Positions 1 to 6,956 of a DNA stretch of 10,963 nucleotides are shown piece by piece. The translations under genes and the position numbers were made by a program. The stretch comes from CAZEMR01 sp964513465 (lineage in GTDB: Bacteria; Bacteroidota; Ignavibacteria; Kapaibacteriales; UBA2268): contig CAZEMR010000095.1 in NCBI GenBank assembly GCA_964513465.1, forward strand, positions 1 to 10,963, written 5' to 3'. A model generated the notes under the pieces. The model was not told the DNA's origin. It saw only the letters and a list, made by a program, of their open reading frames with translations, and made no database searches. Numbering within the stretch: the stretch's first letter is position 1; each line of letters opens with the position of its first letter.

Positions 1-2471
1 AGAGAAACCTTGCCGATTGCCGAAGCCTCTATAATTTCATTAATACCCGAATAGATGTCGAGATCGGCCGTTTGCCCGTCAAAATTAACCTTTGCGCGGG
101 GTTGCTTTATAACAAGATCGCCGATGTTGGTATTTCGGCGCCCTTCGAGATTGAGCCGCAGATTGGTGAATACCGGCACCGAATCCCTGAGCGACATCAT
201 AATCCCGCCGGATATCCGCACAGGATCGGAATATATGTGATTGCCCGGCGATTCGAGATTGAATTCTTCGACCACAAGCGAATCCAGCTTAAATGAACTG
301 CGATTCGAATCCGCCCGGAAGCTGAGTCCGAAATCCACATTGCTATAAATTTTCATATCCGGAATAAACGAAGACAGCGGCGAAAGATCGTCGATGCGGC
401 CTGCGATATAGAAGTCAACCGGGGTGAAGCCGGTCGTGTGCGTTATTGCTACCGAATCGCGGAGGTTTTTCTCGGTCTTAATCTCGGGCACGATCGATGC
501 AAAGCGCTTGCTTACGAATTCAGAAAGATAGACGCCCTGATTCTCGAACGAAGTAATCATTGTCGAAAAGTTATATTTGCCTTTTGCGGTGAGTGTGAAA
601 AAGTCCGAATTGATTTCCAGGCTGCGGCGCTCAGGTTCCGGTCGGTCGAGCCGGACATCAAGATCGAAAGGCATCATCACCATATCGCCGAGCGATATAT
701 AATCTATTCGCGAATTAAGGTCGAGTTCCATCGAATCGGGTACGATTCCGCTGCCTTCGAGATCGAACTCCCCAGCGAACGAACGCGGCAGGCTTTCGTT
801 ATTCAGGAGTTTCGACGGGCTGATCCCGTTCACAGCGGCACGAATACTGTATTTAGGATTAATTTCCGTGAAATCCATTATTCCGGATGCGGCTATGGTC
901 GGCGAAGGATCTGCCCCGGCATCGGCTATCTCGCGACTGTCGGCGAATTCGAGGAACATGGTGTCGAGCGTTATAACTCCGCTCCGAGCCCGCCCGGATA
1001 TACGCCCCCGCTCTAAGTCGAAGCGTCCGGCGCGTCCCGCTCCGAAGATAATCTCGCCCTGTGCAAACATAGTGCGTGGATCGGTGCCGCTGCCCCGGAG
1101 GTCGGCTTGAATATTCATTCCTCCGGCCAGATCGGGATTATTCAGAATTTTGGATAAATCGGCATTTTTGAAATCCGCATCGGCGAAGTAATGGAATCCC
1201 CGGGCGAATCCCATACCGGCCTGCCCCTCGATCCGGCCGATTGCGGTCGAGATATTCATATCTGCCGAAGCGGTATCGCCCCCGCCTTTTGCGTGCAGCT
1301 TATATATATTGGCCTGGCCGAAATCCGGGATTGCCGAAAAATCCATCCCTGGCAGCGCCCGCGAAATATCATAACGAGCTATCCGGCTGTCCGACAGATC
1401 GAAGTCATATCGGAAATCCTCCGGCCGGAGCACATCGGTCAGGCTGCCGCTGGCGTTGATGCGGGTCGAGGAATACTCCAGCTCGAGCAGCTTGATATTC
1501 ATATTATTCAATTGCCCGTTGGCGTCGATTACAATGCGAGGCTCCGCGCCGATTTTTATAGGAATTTGCGCGAAATATTCAATATCCCGGGGATTTATTT
1601 TGTCTGCATCGAGCCGGACATCGAAATTCGCCCGGGTTATATCCGCCCCGGCGAACACGTTGAAATTTTTAATCTCGGGCTGCAATTCAAGCGAAGTCTC
1701 AGCCGTGCGAAGCTCTACGTCCTCTCCGCTGATGCCGGTAGTATCGAGCCCGAAATTTCCCGCGAATCCTATGAGCATAAAATCGGAATTCCGCTCGAGT
1801 GCAGTCAGATTTTTCAGATCGAGTTTGAATTTGTTTTTTGCGAGAATTGCCTCGGCGCCGGCCTTCATATGCCAGCCAACCGCATGAATATTAGCATAAT
1901 TGATCTGCCGGCGGGGCGAGATGTCCTTAGTCGAATCGATCAGCATAAACTCGCCGCTGTTGATTTCCAGCTCTCCGAGGTAGATTTCCCAGGGCGATGG
2001 TCCGGCATCTGTGGTATCGGCAGAGGGCGGCGCGATGTGGTTTACGTTCCATGTGCTGTCGGTGCGGCTTCGCAAAATTTTGATTACGGGGTTATCCAGT
2101 TCGATATATCTGATGCGTGCCTTTGAGCGCAGCAGGGGGGCGTATTTCAGGCTGATGGTCAGCTTGTCCATCTGCGCCAGGGTGTCTCCGGCGGCAAGCA
2201 GCCTGGGATTGTGCACCTCTATGCCGCGCAGATTAATCATAGTGATGTCGTCGATCTCCAGCCGGGCTGTGAGTGCGGAATTGACCGCGCCTGTGATTAT
2301 GCCGACTGCCCATTGCCGGAAGGAATCGGTCTGCGAAATCACGATCAGCGCGAGCGAAATCAGGACCAGCAACGCGATAATTCCGAGCGCAACACGGCCC
2401 AAAAAGCGCAGAATTTTTGCGAAAATGCTCCGCTTTTGTTCAGATTTATTTGTGGTTTCCTGCTGTGGCAT
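1..2471 (-). CDS. TamB/AsmA-like inner-membrane-anchored periplasmic protein (N-terminal part, runs off left edge)
   Basis: Reading the minus strand from ATG at 2471-2469 gives 823 uninterrupted codons to the window edge, so the C-terminus is missing. Residues 1-20 are polar and basic, and about 27-46 form one hydrophobic segment (GIIALLVLISLALIVIS), as expected for an inner-membrane anchor with the rest in the periplasm. Residues 70-146 have the TamB/AsmA opening pattern: 'INLRGIEVHNPRLLAAGDTL', then short beta-strand repeats and 'STWNVNHI'. The remainder is a long run of alternating beta-strand-like segments (for example FDVRLDAD, INASGSL, FDLEGSG), fitting the lipid-carrying beta-taco groove known for this superfamily. 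The TamB C-terminal domain (DUF490) would lie outside the window, so TamB versus another AsmA-like protein is unresolved. No Shine-Dalgarno sequence precedes the start; the upstream 20 bases are A/T only except for a CG next to the ATG. It is divergent from the VIT-VWA gene. An Omp85 gene in the same window supports a TamB role. Confidence 0.85.
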   Translation of the reverse strand, partial: MPQQETTNKSEQKRSIFAKILRFLGRVALGIIALLVLISLALIVISQTDSFRQWAVGIITGAVNSALTARLEIDDITMINLRGIEVHNPRLLAAGDTLAQMDKLTISLKYAPLLRSKARIRYIELDNPVIKILRSRTDSTWNVNHIAPPSADTTDAGPSPWEIYLGELEINSGEFMLIDSTKDISPRRQINYANIHAVGWHMKAGAEAILAKNKFKLDLKNLTALERNSDFMLIGFAGNFGLDTTGISGEDVELRTAETSLELQPEIKNFNVFAGADITRANFDVRLDADKINPRDIEYFAQIPIKIGAEPRIVIDANGQLNNMNIKLLELEYSSTRINASGSLTDVLRPEDFRYDFDLSDSRIARYDISRALPGMDFSAIPDFGQANIYKLHAKGGGDTASADMNISTAIGRIEGQAGMGFARGFHYFADADFKNADLSKILNNPDLAGGMNIQADLRGSGTDPRTMFAQGEIIFGAGRAGRFDLERGRISGRARSGVITLDTMFLEFADSREIADAGADPSPTIAASGIMDFTEINPKYSIRAAVNGISPSKLLNNESLPRSFAGEFDLEGSGIVPDSMELDLNSRIDYISLGDMVMMPFDLDVRLDRPEPERRSLEINSDFFTLTAKGKYNFSTMITSFENQGVYLSEFVSKRFASIVPEIKTEKNLRDSVAITHTTGFTPVDFYIAGRIDDLSPLSSFIPDMKIYSNVDFGLSFRADSNRSSFKLDSLVVEEFNLESPGNHIYSDPVRISGGIMMSLRDSVPVFTNLRLNLEGRRNTNIGDLVIKQPRAKVNFDGQTADLDIYSGINEIIEASAIGKVS

Positions 2472-2475
2472 CGAA

Positions 2476-2491
2476 TATTAATATATTAATA
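2476..2491. repeat. 16-bp perfect palindrome next to the tamB-like start codon
   Basis: TATTAATATATTAATA reads the same on both strands and ends four bases upstream of the tamB-like ATG (2471, minus strand). It lies where the 5' untranslated region or core promoter would be, so it could be an operator or simply reflect the very high A+T content. No regulator can be named. Confidence 0.4.
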
Positions 2492-2556
2492 ATTGATTGA
2501 AATACTGTAATAAATGTATAATGATAGCAAAAATTGTTCAGTCTGGAAATAAATTT

Positions 2557-2586
2557 TTGACACAAGCTTATTCTGCCAATTTTTAT
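2557..2586 (+). promoter_or_regulatory. Possible sigma70-type promoter pointing rightward
   Basis: A perfect -35 hexamer TTGACA (2557-2562) is followed after 18 bases by TTTTAT (2581-2586), which matches four of six -10 positions. The -10 is weak and the region AT-rich, so a chance match is possible. If real, it would transcribe the small ORF region and the VIT-VWA gene with a leader of about 240 bases. Confidence 0.25.
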
Positions 2587-2632
2587 CAAATTAAAAAAAT
2601 CGGAGAAAGGACTGAAAATATTTTAATTTTTT

Positions 2633-2797
2633 ATGAATGATTTCATCAATATCTTTCTGCTGATTAAGTGCTTATATATCTGACGAATTATTCCTGATAT
2701 TATCTCCGACCAGGATTTTTCTGATGAATTATTCGAAGCAATTGCGCAATTTGCTCCGGTTATGAATCTGATTCAAATATTGGCCGGATTTGATTAA
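2633..2797 (+). pseudogene. Possible small ORF interrupted by an in-frame TGA
   Basis: From ATG 2633, 16 codons (MNDFINIFLLIKCLYI) run to TGA at 2681-2683. The same frame continues without a stop for 37 more codons to TAA at 2795-2797, and this second part (with DQDFSDELFEAIAQFAP) has a protein-like, not low-complexity, composition. A Shine-Dalgarno-like GGAGAAAGGA lies at 2602-2611, but about 21 bases before the ATG, which is too far for a normal start. TGA is used as a normal stop by two other genes here, so a recoded codon is not supported. It may be a decayed small gene or a chance open frame. No family recognised. Confidence 0.18.
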
Positions 2798-2836
2798 TTT
2801 ATAAAAAAACTGGAATCAATAATCGAACCGGATATT

Positions 2837-4933
2837 ATGAAAAATTCTAATAAATTAGTGGATGTAAGAGTCTGGGCAGCAGTTGAAATCAGCGGTCGGA
2901 CCGCAGTTACCAAACTTGGTATAAATTTACATAATGAATCCGGAGGTCCGTTGCGGGTTGTATTCCCGGTTCGGTATTCGCCGCAGGGCGTAATCGCCGA
3001 CGCAACCGCAATCGCAATCCCCGGCTGCCTGATGGAAGGATTGATTTTAAATCAATATAATGACCATTACATCATGGATAAGGAATGCGCGGTCGAGGTG
3101 TTCTGCGTGCGGCCGGGATCGGCCTCGGTGATCGTAGAATCAGACGGGGACGCCCCGGGCATTGGAGTCCGGCTGAAAATATATTCGCCGCTGGAGCAGT
3201 CCGGAGATAATTTACGCTACGTGCTGCCGCTGAAATTCACGCCGGAGTATGCAGCCGAGGAATCCGGCTCATCCGAATTCGAAATAATACCTCAGGAATA
3301 TGATTTTAGTATAAACTGCAAAATTAATGAAGACGACTTTTCGGAGATCGACTTCGAGCAGGGCAATCTGACCTTCAAAATAGACGATGGCAAGCGGAAA
3401 TTCGAATGGGACAGCCGCATCGGAGCGGAATCGCCCGAAAGATTCGTAGTAAATCTCCGCGCTGCAAAGCCATATGAAGCCATAACGGAAAGCGATGGCT
3501 GGAAATATTTTCTGGTCGATGCCCCGCCGGCAATAGGCGATCTTCCATTCGATATCCAGCTAAAAGAATTTGCTATAATTGTGGATTCGTCGGCTTCGAC
3601 GGCGCGGTACCCTGAAATAAACCGCGCGGCGGTCGATATTCTGAATCAGATCCGAAACGTCGATCGGTTCAATCTGATAATCACCGGCGGGAGCACCCGC
3701 GCGGTATTCGAATTGGCGGAATTCTGTAATTCGCGGAATTGCGAAGCTGCAATATCAGCGCTGCGCGACACCGAATCCAGCGGGAAGGCCAGCATGATTG
3801 CGGCTGTTAAAATGGCGCTCCGCGCGCCGGGCCGACCGTCGTGCCGCAGATATATACTAATACTGACCGACGGGCTGGCCGGAGATGCCGAAAGCCTGAC
3901 CGCGACGCTTTATGCCGAAACCGCCGATGCTGTTGTTATGGTGCTTTCGCCATCGCAGAACGCATTTTTCGGTACGGCTGTTGCCGGCTTCACAGGCGGT
4001 GAAAGCCTCGATATTCGGATGGCCGACAGGAATTTTTACGATATATTCCGGCGAATGACGCTTATAGGCGCACGGGTGCCGCAGAGAATCAGTGGGGAAG
4101 ATTTTCTCGAGGAAAATATTTTCGTATTTGGCGGCCGATACAATCCTGCTATTAGGAATATGATAGTCGCGCGCAGCCGCAAGTATGCCAAAAATATGGT
4201 ATTCGAACGCGGATATTCATATTCCGAACAGAAATTCGACTGGCGCAAAGAGCATAAAAACGAGACAATTCCCAGGCTATGGGCATGGCAGAAATTTTTG
4301 AAAATGTATTATTCATTTGACGAATATGACCATGCCGAAGCCCGCCGTATATCGACCGCATTTAATATACTAACGCCCGGCGACAGATTCGCTGCGGGCA
4401 ATCCCGGATTCGCCCGAAAAACAGCTGTTATAATTAGCACATATTCTAAGGAAATTGCCGAATGCCCGCCTCGGCAATCGCTTGAGAATTGGGCTGCACC
4501 CCGGCCGGAGCTGTTCGAAAGCCTGCGCAAGCGCCGCACAGCCCGCCAGCGGCGAGCGCCCGAACTATATCGCGCGGACTTGCGAATATACGCGCCCGCT
4601 ATGACCATATATGTGGATTTCGAAGTGTATTCGATGGACCGAGATATTCAATCGCGGCTGGAGGAACTGATTCGCAGCAATCTGGAGCTGATCAACAGTC
4701 ATCTGGCCAGCAGTCTGAGCGGCGGAGATATTATTCCGCCGGATATCAGTCTGACCGCAAAGATAGGCGAGGACGCCAGAATTTATGACGAAGAATATTT
4801 CGGATACTCGGAAAGTTTTGTAAAATTCAGAAACGTAATCTCTCCGATAATAAGGGAATTCCGAATTTCGCCGTCTCCGGATAATGAAGGAAATATAATT
4901 ATATTTTCCTTCGATATAATTCTTTCAGAATAA
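2837..4933 (+). CDS. VIT domain and von Willebrand factor A domain protein
   Basis: This 698-residue protein resembles inter-alpha-trypsin-inhibitor heavy-chain-like VIT-VWA proteins. Residues about 7-138 fit a divergent VIT domain (strand-rich, with FPV at 43-45 and a final 'LPLKFTPEY'). Residues about 243-410 form the VWA domain. Its metal-ion-dependent adhesion site (MIDAS) is visible: D250-S-S-A-S254, a Ser at 319 in the GKAS turn where Thr is usual, and LTDG with D345. Further on, 'LWAWQKF' (481-487) and 'NILTPGDRF' (510-518) match the family's usual LWA and L-TP motifs. Residues 563-573 are an Arg-rich patch, and about 580-698 form a C-terminal region I cannot assign. There is no signal peptide or membrane segment, so it should be cytosolic, unlike many relatives. 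VWA domains usually mediate metal-dependent protein binding; the partner is unknown. The start at 2837 has no clear Shine-Dalgarno sequence, but there is no better start nearby. Confidence 0.85.
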   Translation: MKNSNKLVDVRVWAAVEISGRTAVTKLGINLHNESGGPLRVVFPVRYSPQGVIADATAIAIPGCLMEGLILNQYNDHYIMDKECAVEVFCVRPGSASVIVESDGDAPGIGVRLKIYSPLEQSGDNLRYVLPLKFTPEYAAEESGSSEFEIIPQEYDFSINCKINEDDFSEIDFEQGNLTFKIDDGKRKFEWDSRIGAESPERFVVNLRAAKPYEAITESDGWKYFLVDAPPAIGDLPFDIQLKEFAIIVDSSASTARYPEINRAAVDILNQIRNVDRFNLIITGGSTRAVFELAEFCNSRNCEAAISALRDTESSGKASMIAAVKMALRAPGRPSCRRYILILTDGLAGDAESLTATLYAETADAVVMVLSPSQNAFFGTAVAGFTGGESLDIRMADRNFYDIFRRMTLIGARVPQRISGEDFLEENIFVFGGRYNPAIRNMIVARSRKYAKNMVFERGYSYSEQKFDWRKEHKNETIPRLWAWQKFLKMYYSFDEYDHAEARRISTAFNILTPGDRFAAGNPGFARKTAVIISTYSKEIAECPPRQSLENWAAPRPELFESLRKRRTARQRRAPELYRADLRIYAPAMTIYVDFEVYSMDRDIQSRLEELIRSNLELINSHLASSLSGGDIIPPDISLTAKIGEDARIYDEEYFGYSESFVKFRNVISPIIREFRISPSPDNEGNIIIFSFDIILSE

Positions 4934-5027
4934 AAAAATCCTGCTTTTTTCTGATATGAAATTGTAATATATTTGCAACTTTTAGACAATCAGGTAAGCT
5001 ATTTATCATAAAAAATCGGAGAAAAAA

Positions 5028-6167
5028 ATGAAACAACGCGAAAAGAAAGATCATTACAAAATCGCATGGCTGCCCGGCGACGGCGTCGGAGTGGAAATAC
5101 TCGAAGCAGCGCGCATAGTGCTCGACAAACTCGAAGTCAGCGCCGAATATATTCATGGCGATATCGGCTGGGAATTCTGGTGTAAAGAGGGCGAAGCGCT
5201 GCCTCAGCGTACTATCGACCTTTTGAACAACGTCGATGCCGCGATGTTCGGCGCGATCACATCCAAGCCGGTCAAGGCCGCCGAACAGGAACTCGTGCCC
5301 GAGCTGCGCGGCAAAGGCCTGATTTACCGCTCGCCGATCGTGCGTATGCGTCAGCTTTTCGATCTCTACGTCTGTCTGCGTCCCACAAAGGCTTATATCG
5401 GCAACCCGATTAATTACAAAGATACGGTCGATATCGTCGTATTCCGCGAGAACACAGAGGACCTATACGCTGGCGTGGAATTCAACCCCGTGCCCGGGAA
5501 GCTGGCCGACACGCTGAAAGAATTATCCAAACCATTCTCGAAGTTCGAAGGCCTTGCGCCGGATGATTATGCAATCTCGTGCAAAATCAACACTCAGATC
5601 GGATGCGACCGCATTATCCGCGCGGCTTTCCAGTTTGCCGAGGACTTCGGCCGCCGCAAGGTGACAATTGTCCACAAAGCCAACGTAGTCCGCGCCACCG
5701 ACGGCCTCTTCCTCGAGACCGCCAAAGAAGTCGCAAAGGACTTTCCCTCGATCGAATTCGACGAGGCAAACGTCGACGCAATGGTCATGTGGCTGCTCAA
5801 AAATCCGAACAACTACGACGTGCTCGTTGCGCCCAATCTTTATGGCGATATCATCAGCGACCTTTGCGCGCAGATGGTCGGCGGTCTCGGATTCGGATGC
5901 TCGGGCAATATCGGCGACGATCTCGGAGTATTCGAACCCACCCACGGATCGGCACCGAAATATGCAGGGCAGTATAAAGTCAACCCCATAGCTACGATAC
6001 TGACAGCAAAAATGATGCTCGACTGGCTTGGCGAGGCCGAAAAAGGCGCCCGGCTCGAGAGCGCAGTCGCCGAGGTCATAAAGGACGGCAAAGTCCGCAC
6101 CTACGATATGGGCGGCTCGGCCACCACACTCGATATGGCCAACGCAATCGCATCGAAAATAAAATAA
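5028..6167 (+). CDS. Isocitrate/isopropylmalate dehydrogenase family protein, probably an isocitrate dehydrogenase
   Basis: This 379-residue protein is full length for the beta-decarboxylating dehydrogenase family, which oxidises and decarboxylates 2-hydroxy-acids such as isocitrate (TCA cycle) with Mg2+ and NAD(P)+ in the cytosol. Visible landmarks are LPGDGVGVEI (15-24), RSPIVRMRQLFDLYVCLRP (101-119), FRENTEDLYAGVE (139-151), VHKANV with catalytic K217, metal-ligand Asps D250, D274 and D278, and the cofactor loop HGSAPKYAGQYKVNP (306-320). RENTEDLY is isocitrate-dehydrogenase-like, not isopropylmalate-dehydrogenase-like. K311-Y312 match the K344-Y345 pair that gives E. coli Icd its NADP preference. 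However, Ile104 sits where E. coli Icd has Asn115, so substrate identity (isocitrate or homoisocitrate) is not certain. The start is supported by GGAG at 5018-5021, seven to nine bases upstream. A weak promoter may lie at 4983-5009 (TAGACA, 15 bases, TATCAT). A strong terminator follows, so it is probably transcribed alone or ends the VIT-VWA transcript. Confidence 0.92.
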   Translation: MKQREKKDHYKIAWLPGDGVGVEILEAARIVLDKLEVSAEYIHGDIGWEFWCKEGEALPQRTIDLLNNVDAAMFGAITSKPVKAAEQELVPELRGKGLIYRSPIVRMRQLFDLYVCLRPTKAYIGNPINYKDTVDIVVFRENTEDLYAGVEFNPVPGKLADTLKELSKPFSKFEGLAPDDYAISCKINTQIGCDRIIRAAFQFAEDFGRRKVTIVHKANVVRATDGLFLETAKEVAKDFPSIEFDEANVDAMVMWLLKNPNNYDVLVAPNLYGDIISDLCAQMVGGLGFGCSGNIGDDLGVFEPTHGSAPKYAGQYKVNPIATILTAKMMLDWLGEAEKGARLESAVAEVIKDGKVRTYDMGGSATTLDMANAIASKIK

Positions 6168-6187
6168 TTCTTTTGGGGTAAAACAGA

Positions 6188-6224
6188 CCCGCTCGGGCCT
6201 CCGGGTTCGGGCGGGATTTTTTTT
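6188..6224 (+). terminator. Rho-independent terminator after the dehydrogenase gene
   Basis: CCCGCTCG (6188-6195) pairs with CGGGCGGG (6208-6215) with one G-T wobble. The stem can extend inward through two more G-T pairs and CC/GG to a four-base loop (6200-6203). Eight Ts follow (6217-6224). It lies 20 bases after the dehydrogenase stop codon. Confidence 0.9.
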
Positions 6225-6486
6225 GAATATAATTTGGAAACATGGAAAATATTTTTAATGTGTAATATAATTCATGCAACAAATTCCCTGAGGATAAGTT
6301 ATTGTAAAATATAGATTCGCCGCAATTTATGAGAAAAACTTTAGCTGCGAGCAAATAACGCGCAGAAACAAATTCGGCTTTCGAAAAAAATATAGCAATA
6401 ATAATAAAATAGAAATTCCGGTGGTTCGATAATAGAAACTGACGTGAAAATAAAGTTTGGTAATTAGCGCCGGATTTGTTTTTTTC

Positions 6487-6502
6487 GCATAAATTTTTAT
6501 GC
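6487..6502. repeat. Short inverted repeat upstream of the DUF2795 gene
   Basis: GCATAAA (6487-6493) is the reverse complement of TTTATGC (6496-6502), separated by two Ts. It lies about 55 bases upstream of the DUF2795 start, within a plausible promoter zone, and could be an operator half-site pair. It is AT-rich and could be chance. Confidence 0.3.
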
Positions 6503-6541
6503 TGATAAAGTACGACTATCATTAATACAAATAATAGAATT

Positions 6542-6547
6542 AAGGAG
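6542..6547 (+). promoter_or_regulatory. Strong ribosome binding site of the DUF2795 gene
   Basis: AAGGAG lies eight bases before ATG 6556. It is the best Shine-Dalgarno match in the window, fixes the start of the small gene and predicts efficient translation. Confidence 0.8.
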
Positions 6548-6555
6548 CGCTGCTA

Positions 6556-6795
6556 ATGTTTTGGACACCCGAACTGGCGAAATATCTCGAAGATGCCCCA
6601 TGGCCGGCAACCAAGGATGAACTTTACGACTACGCAAACCGCACCGGTTGTCCGATGCAGGTGATCGAAAACATCCTCGAGCTGGACGATACCGACGAGC
6701 TGATCGAAAACATGGAAGACCTCTGGCCGGAATACGAAGACGCAATGAGCGAGGAATATTTCTACAACGACGACGAGGAAGAGCAGTACTACTGA
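6556..6795 (+). CDS. Small highly acidic DUF2795-type protein
   Basis: This 79-residue protein of unknown biochemical role matches the pattern of the short DUF2795 family: an opening 'LAKYLEDAPWPATKDELYDY', then a helix-turn region with small and hydrophobic positions (ANRTGCPMQVIENILEL) and a 'D..EL' segment ending near residue 59. The C-terminal tail (about 58-79) is almost entirely acidic and aromatic (EEYFYNDDEEEQYY). I count 25 Asp/Glu against three Lys/Arg, so the protein is strongly negative. It has no signal peptide or membrane segment and should be cytosolic. It has its own AAGGAG site and is followed by a terminator 25 bases after the stop, so it looks monocistronic. The charge could suggest nucleic-acid mimicry or binding to a basic partner, but that is speculation. 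The family assignment rests on pattern memory, not a search. Confidence 0.82.
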   Translation: MFWTPELAKYLEDAPWPATKDELYDYANRTGCPMQVIENILELDDTDELIENMEDLWPEYEDAMSEEYFYNDDEEEQYY

Positions 6796-6819
6796 TCGAT
6801 TCCCCCGAAATATTATCAT

Positions 6820-6847
6820 AAAAAGCGGGCGGCTACCCGCTTTTTTT
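6820..6847 (+). terminator. Rho-independent terminator after the DUF2795 gene
   Basis: AGCGGG (6824-6829) pairs with CCCGCT (6836-6841) around a six-base loop, followed by a run of Ts to 6847. An A-run at 6820-6824 faces the T-run, so the hairpin may also work on the opposite strand. Confidence 0.9.
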
Positions 6848-6956
6848 GTTGGCATCGATTTGCATAAGGGCAATTCCGCTAAAATGATTTCGTCGAATCA
6901 TATATATATATTATCTTACGAAAAGCCCGGCCATCTATGGAGATCAAGCTTATAAT

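Larger units (their letters stand above)
2472..2836. other. AT-rich divergent intergenic region
   Basis: This 365-bp gap separates the divergent tamB-like and VIT-VWA genes and should hold both promoters. It contains a 16-bp palindrome beside the tamB-like start (2476-2491), a loose sigma70-like pair at 2557-2586 and a short, possibly broken ORF at 2633-2797. I see no tRNA, no strong terminator and no tandem repeat in it. Confidence 0.7.
6225..6555. other. AT-rich intergenic region before the DUF2795 gene
   Basis: About 330 bases with no convincing gene. The open frames across it on either strand are short or run through the upstream terminator and the dehydrogenase gene in antisense. It contains a short inverted repeat at 6487-6502 and ends in a strong ribosome binding site. 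The promoter of the acidic small protein must lie here unless there is read-through, but I cannot place it with confidence. Confidence 0.65.

Noticed and set aside
438..2126. Long plus-strand open frames (438-1016 and 1191-2126) opposite the tamB-like gene
   Set aside because: Both lie antisense to an uninterrupted 823-codon frame that has a clear membrane anchor and TamB/AsmA pattern. Their translations have no recognisable domain and reflect the codon bias of the real gene.
4925..4954. AT-rich hairpin at the end of the VIT-VWA gene (TCAGAA with TTCTGA)
   Set aside because: The stem is almost all A-T, has an unpaired base, overlaps the stop codon and is not followed by a T-run, so it is not a convincing terminator.
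6076..6522. Minus-strand open frame of 148 codons
   Set aside because: It runs antisense through the end of the dehydrogenase gene and its terminator into AT-rich DNA. Its composition follows the underlying base content and no family pattern is visible.
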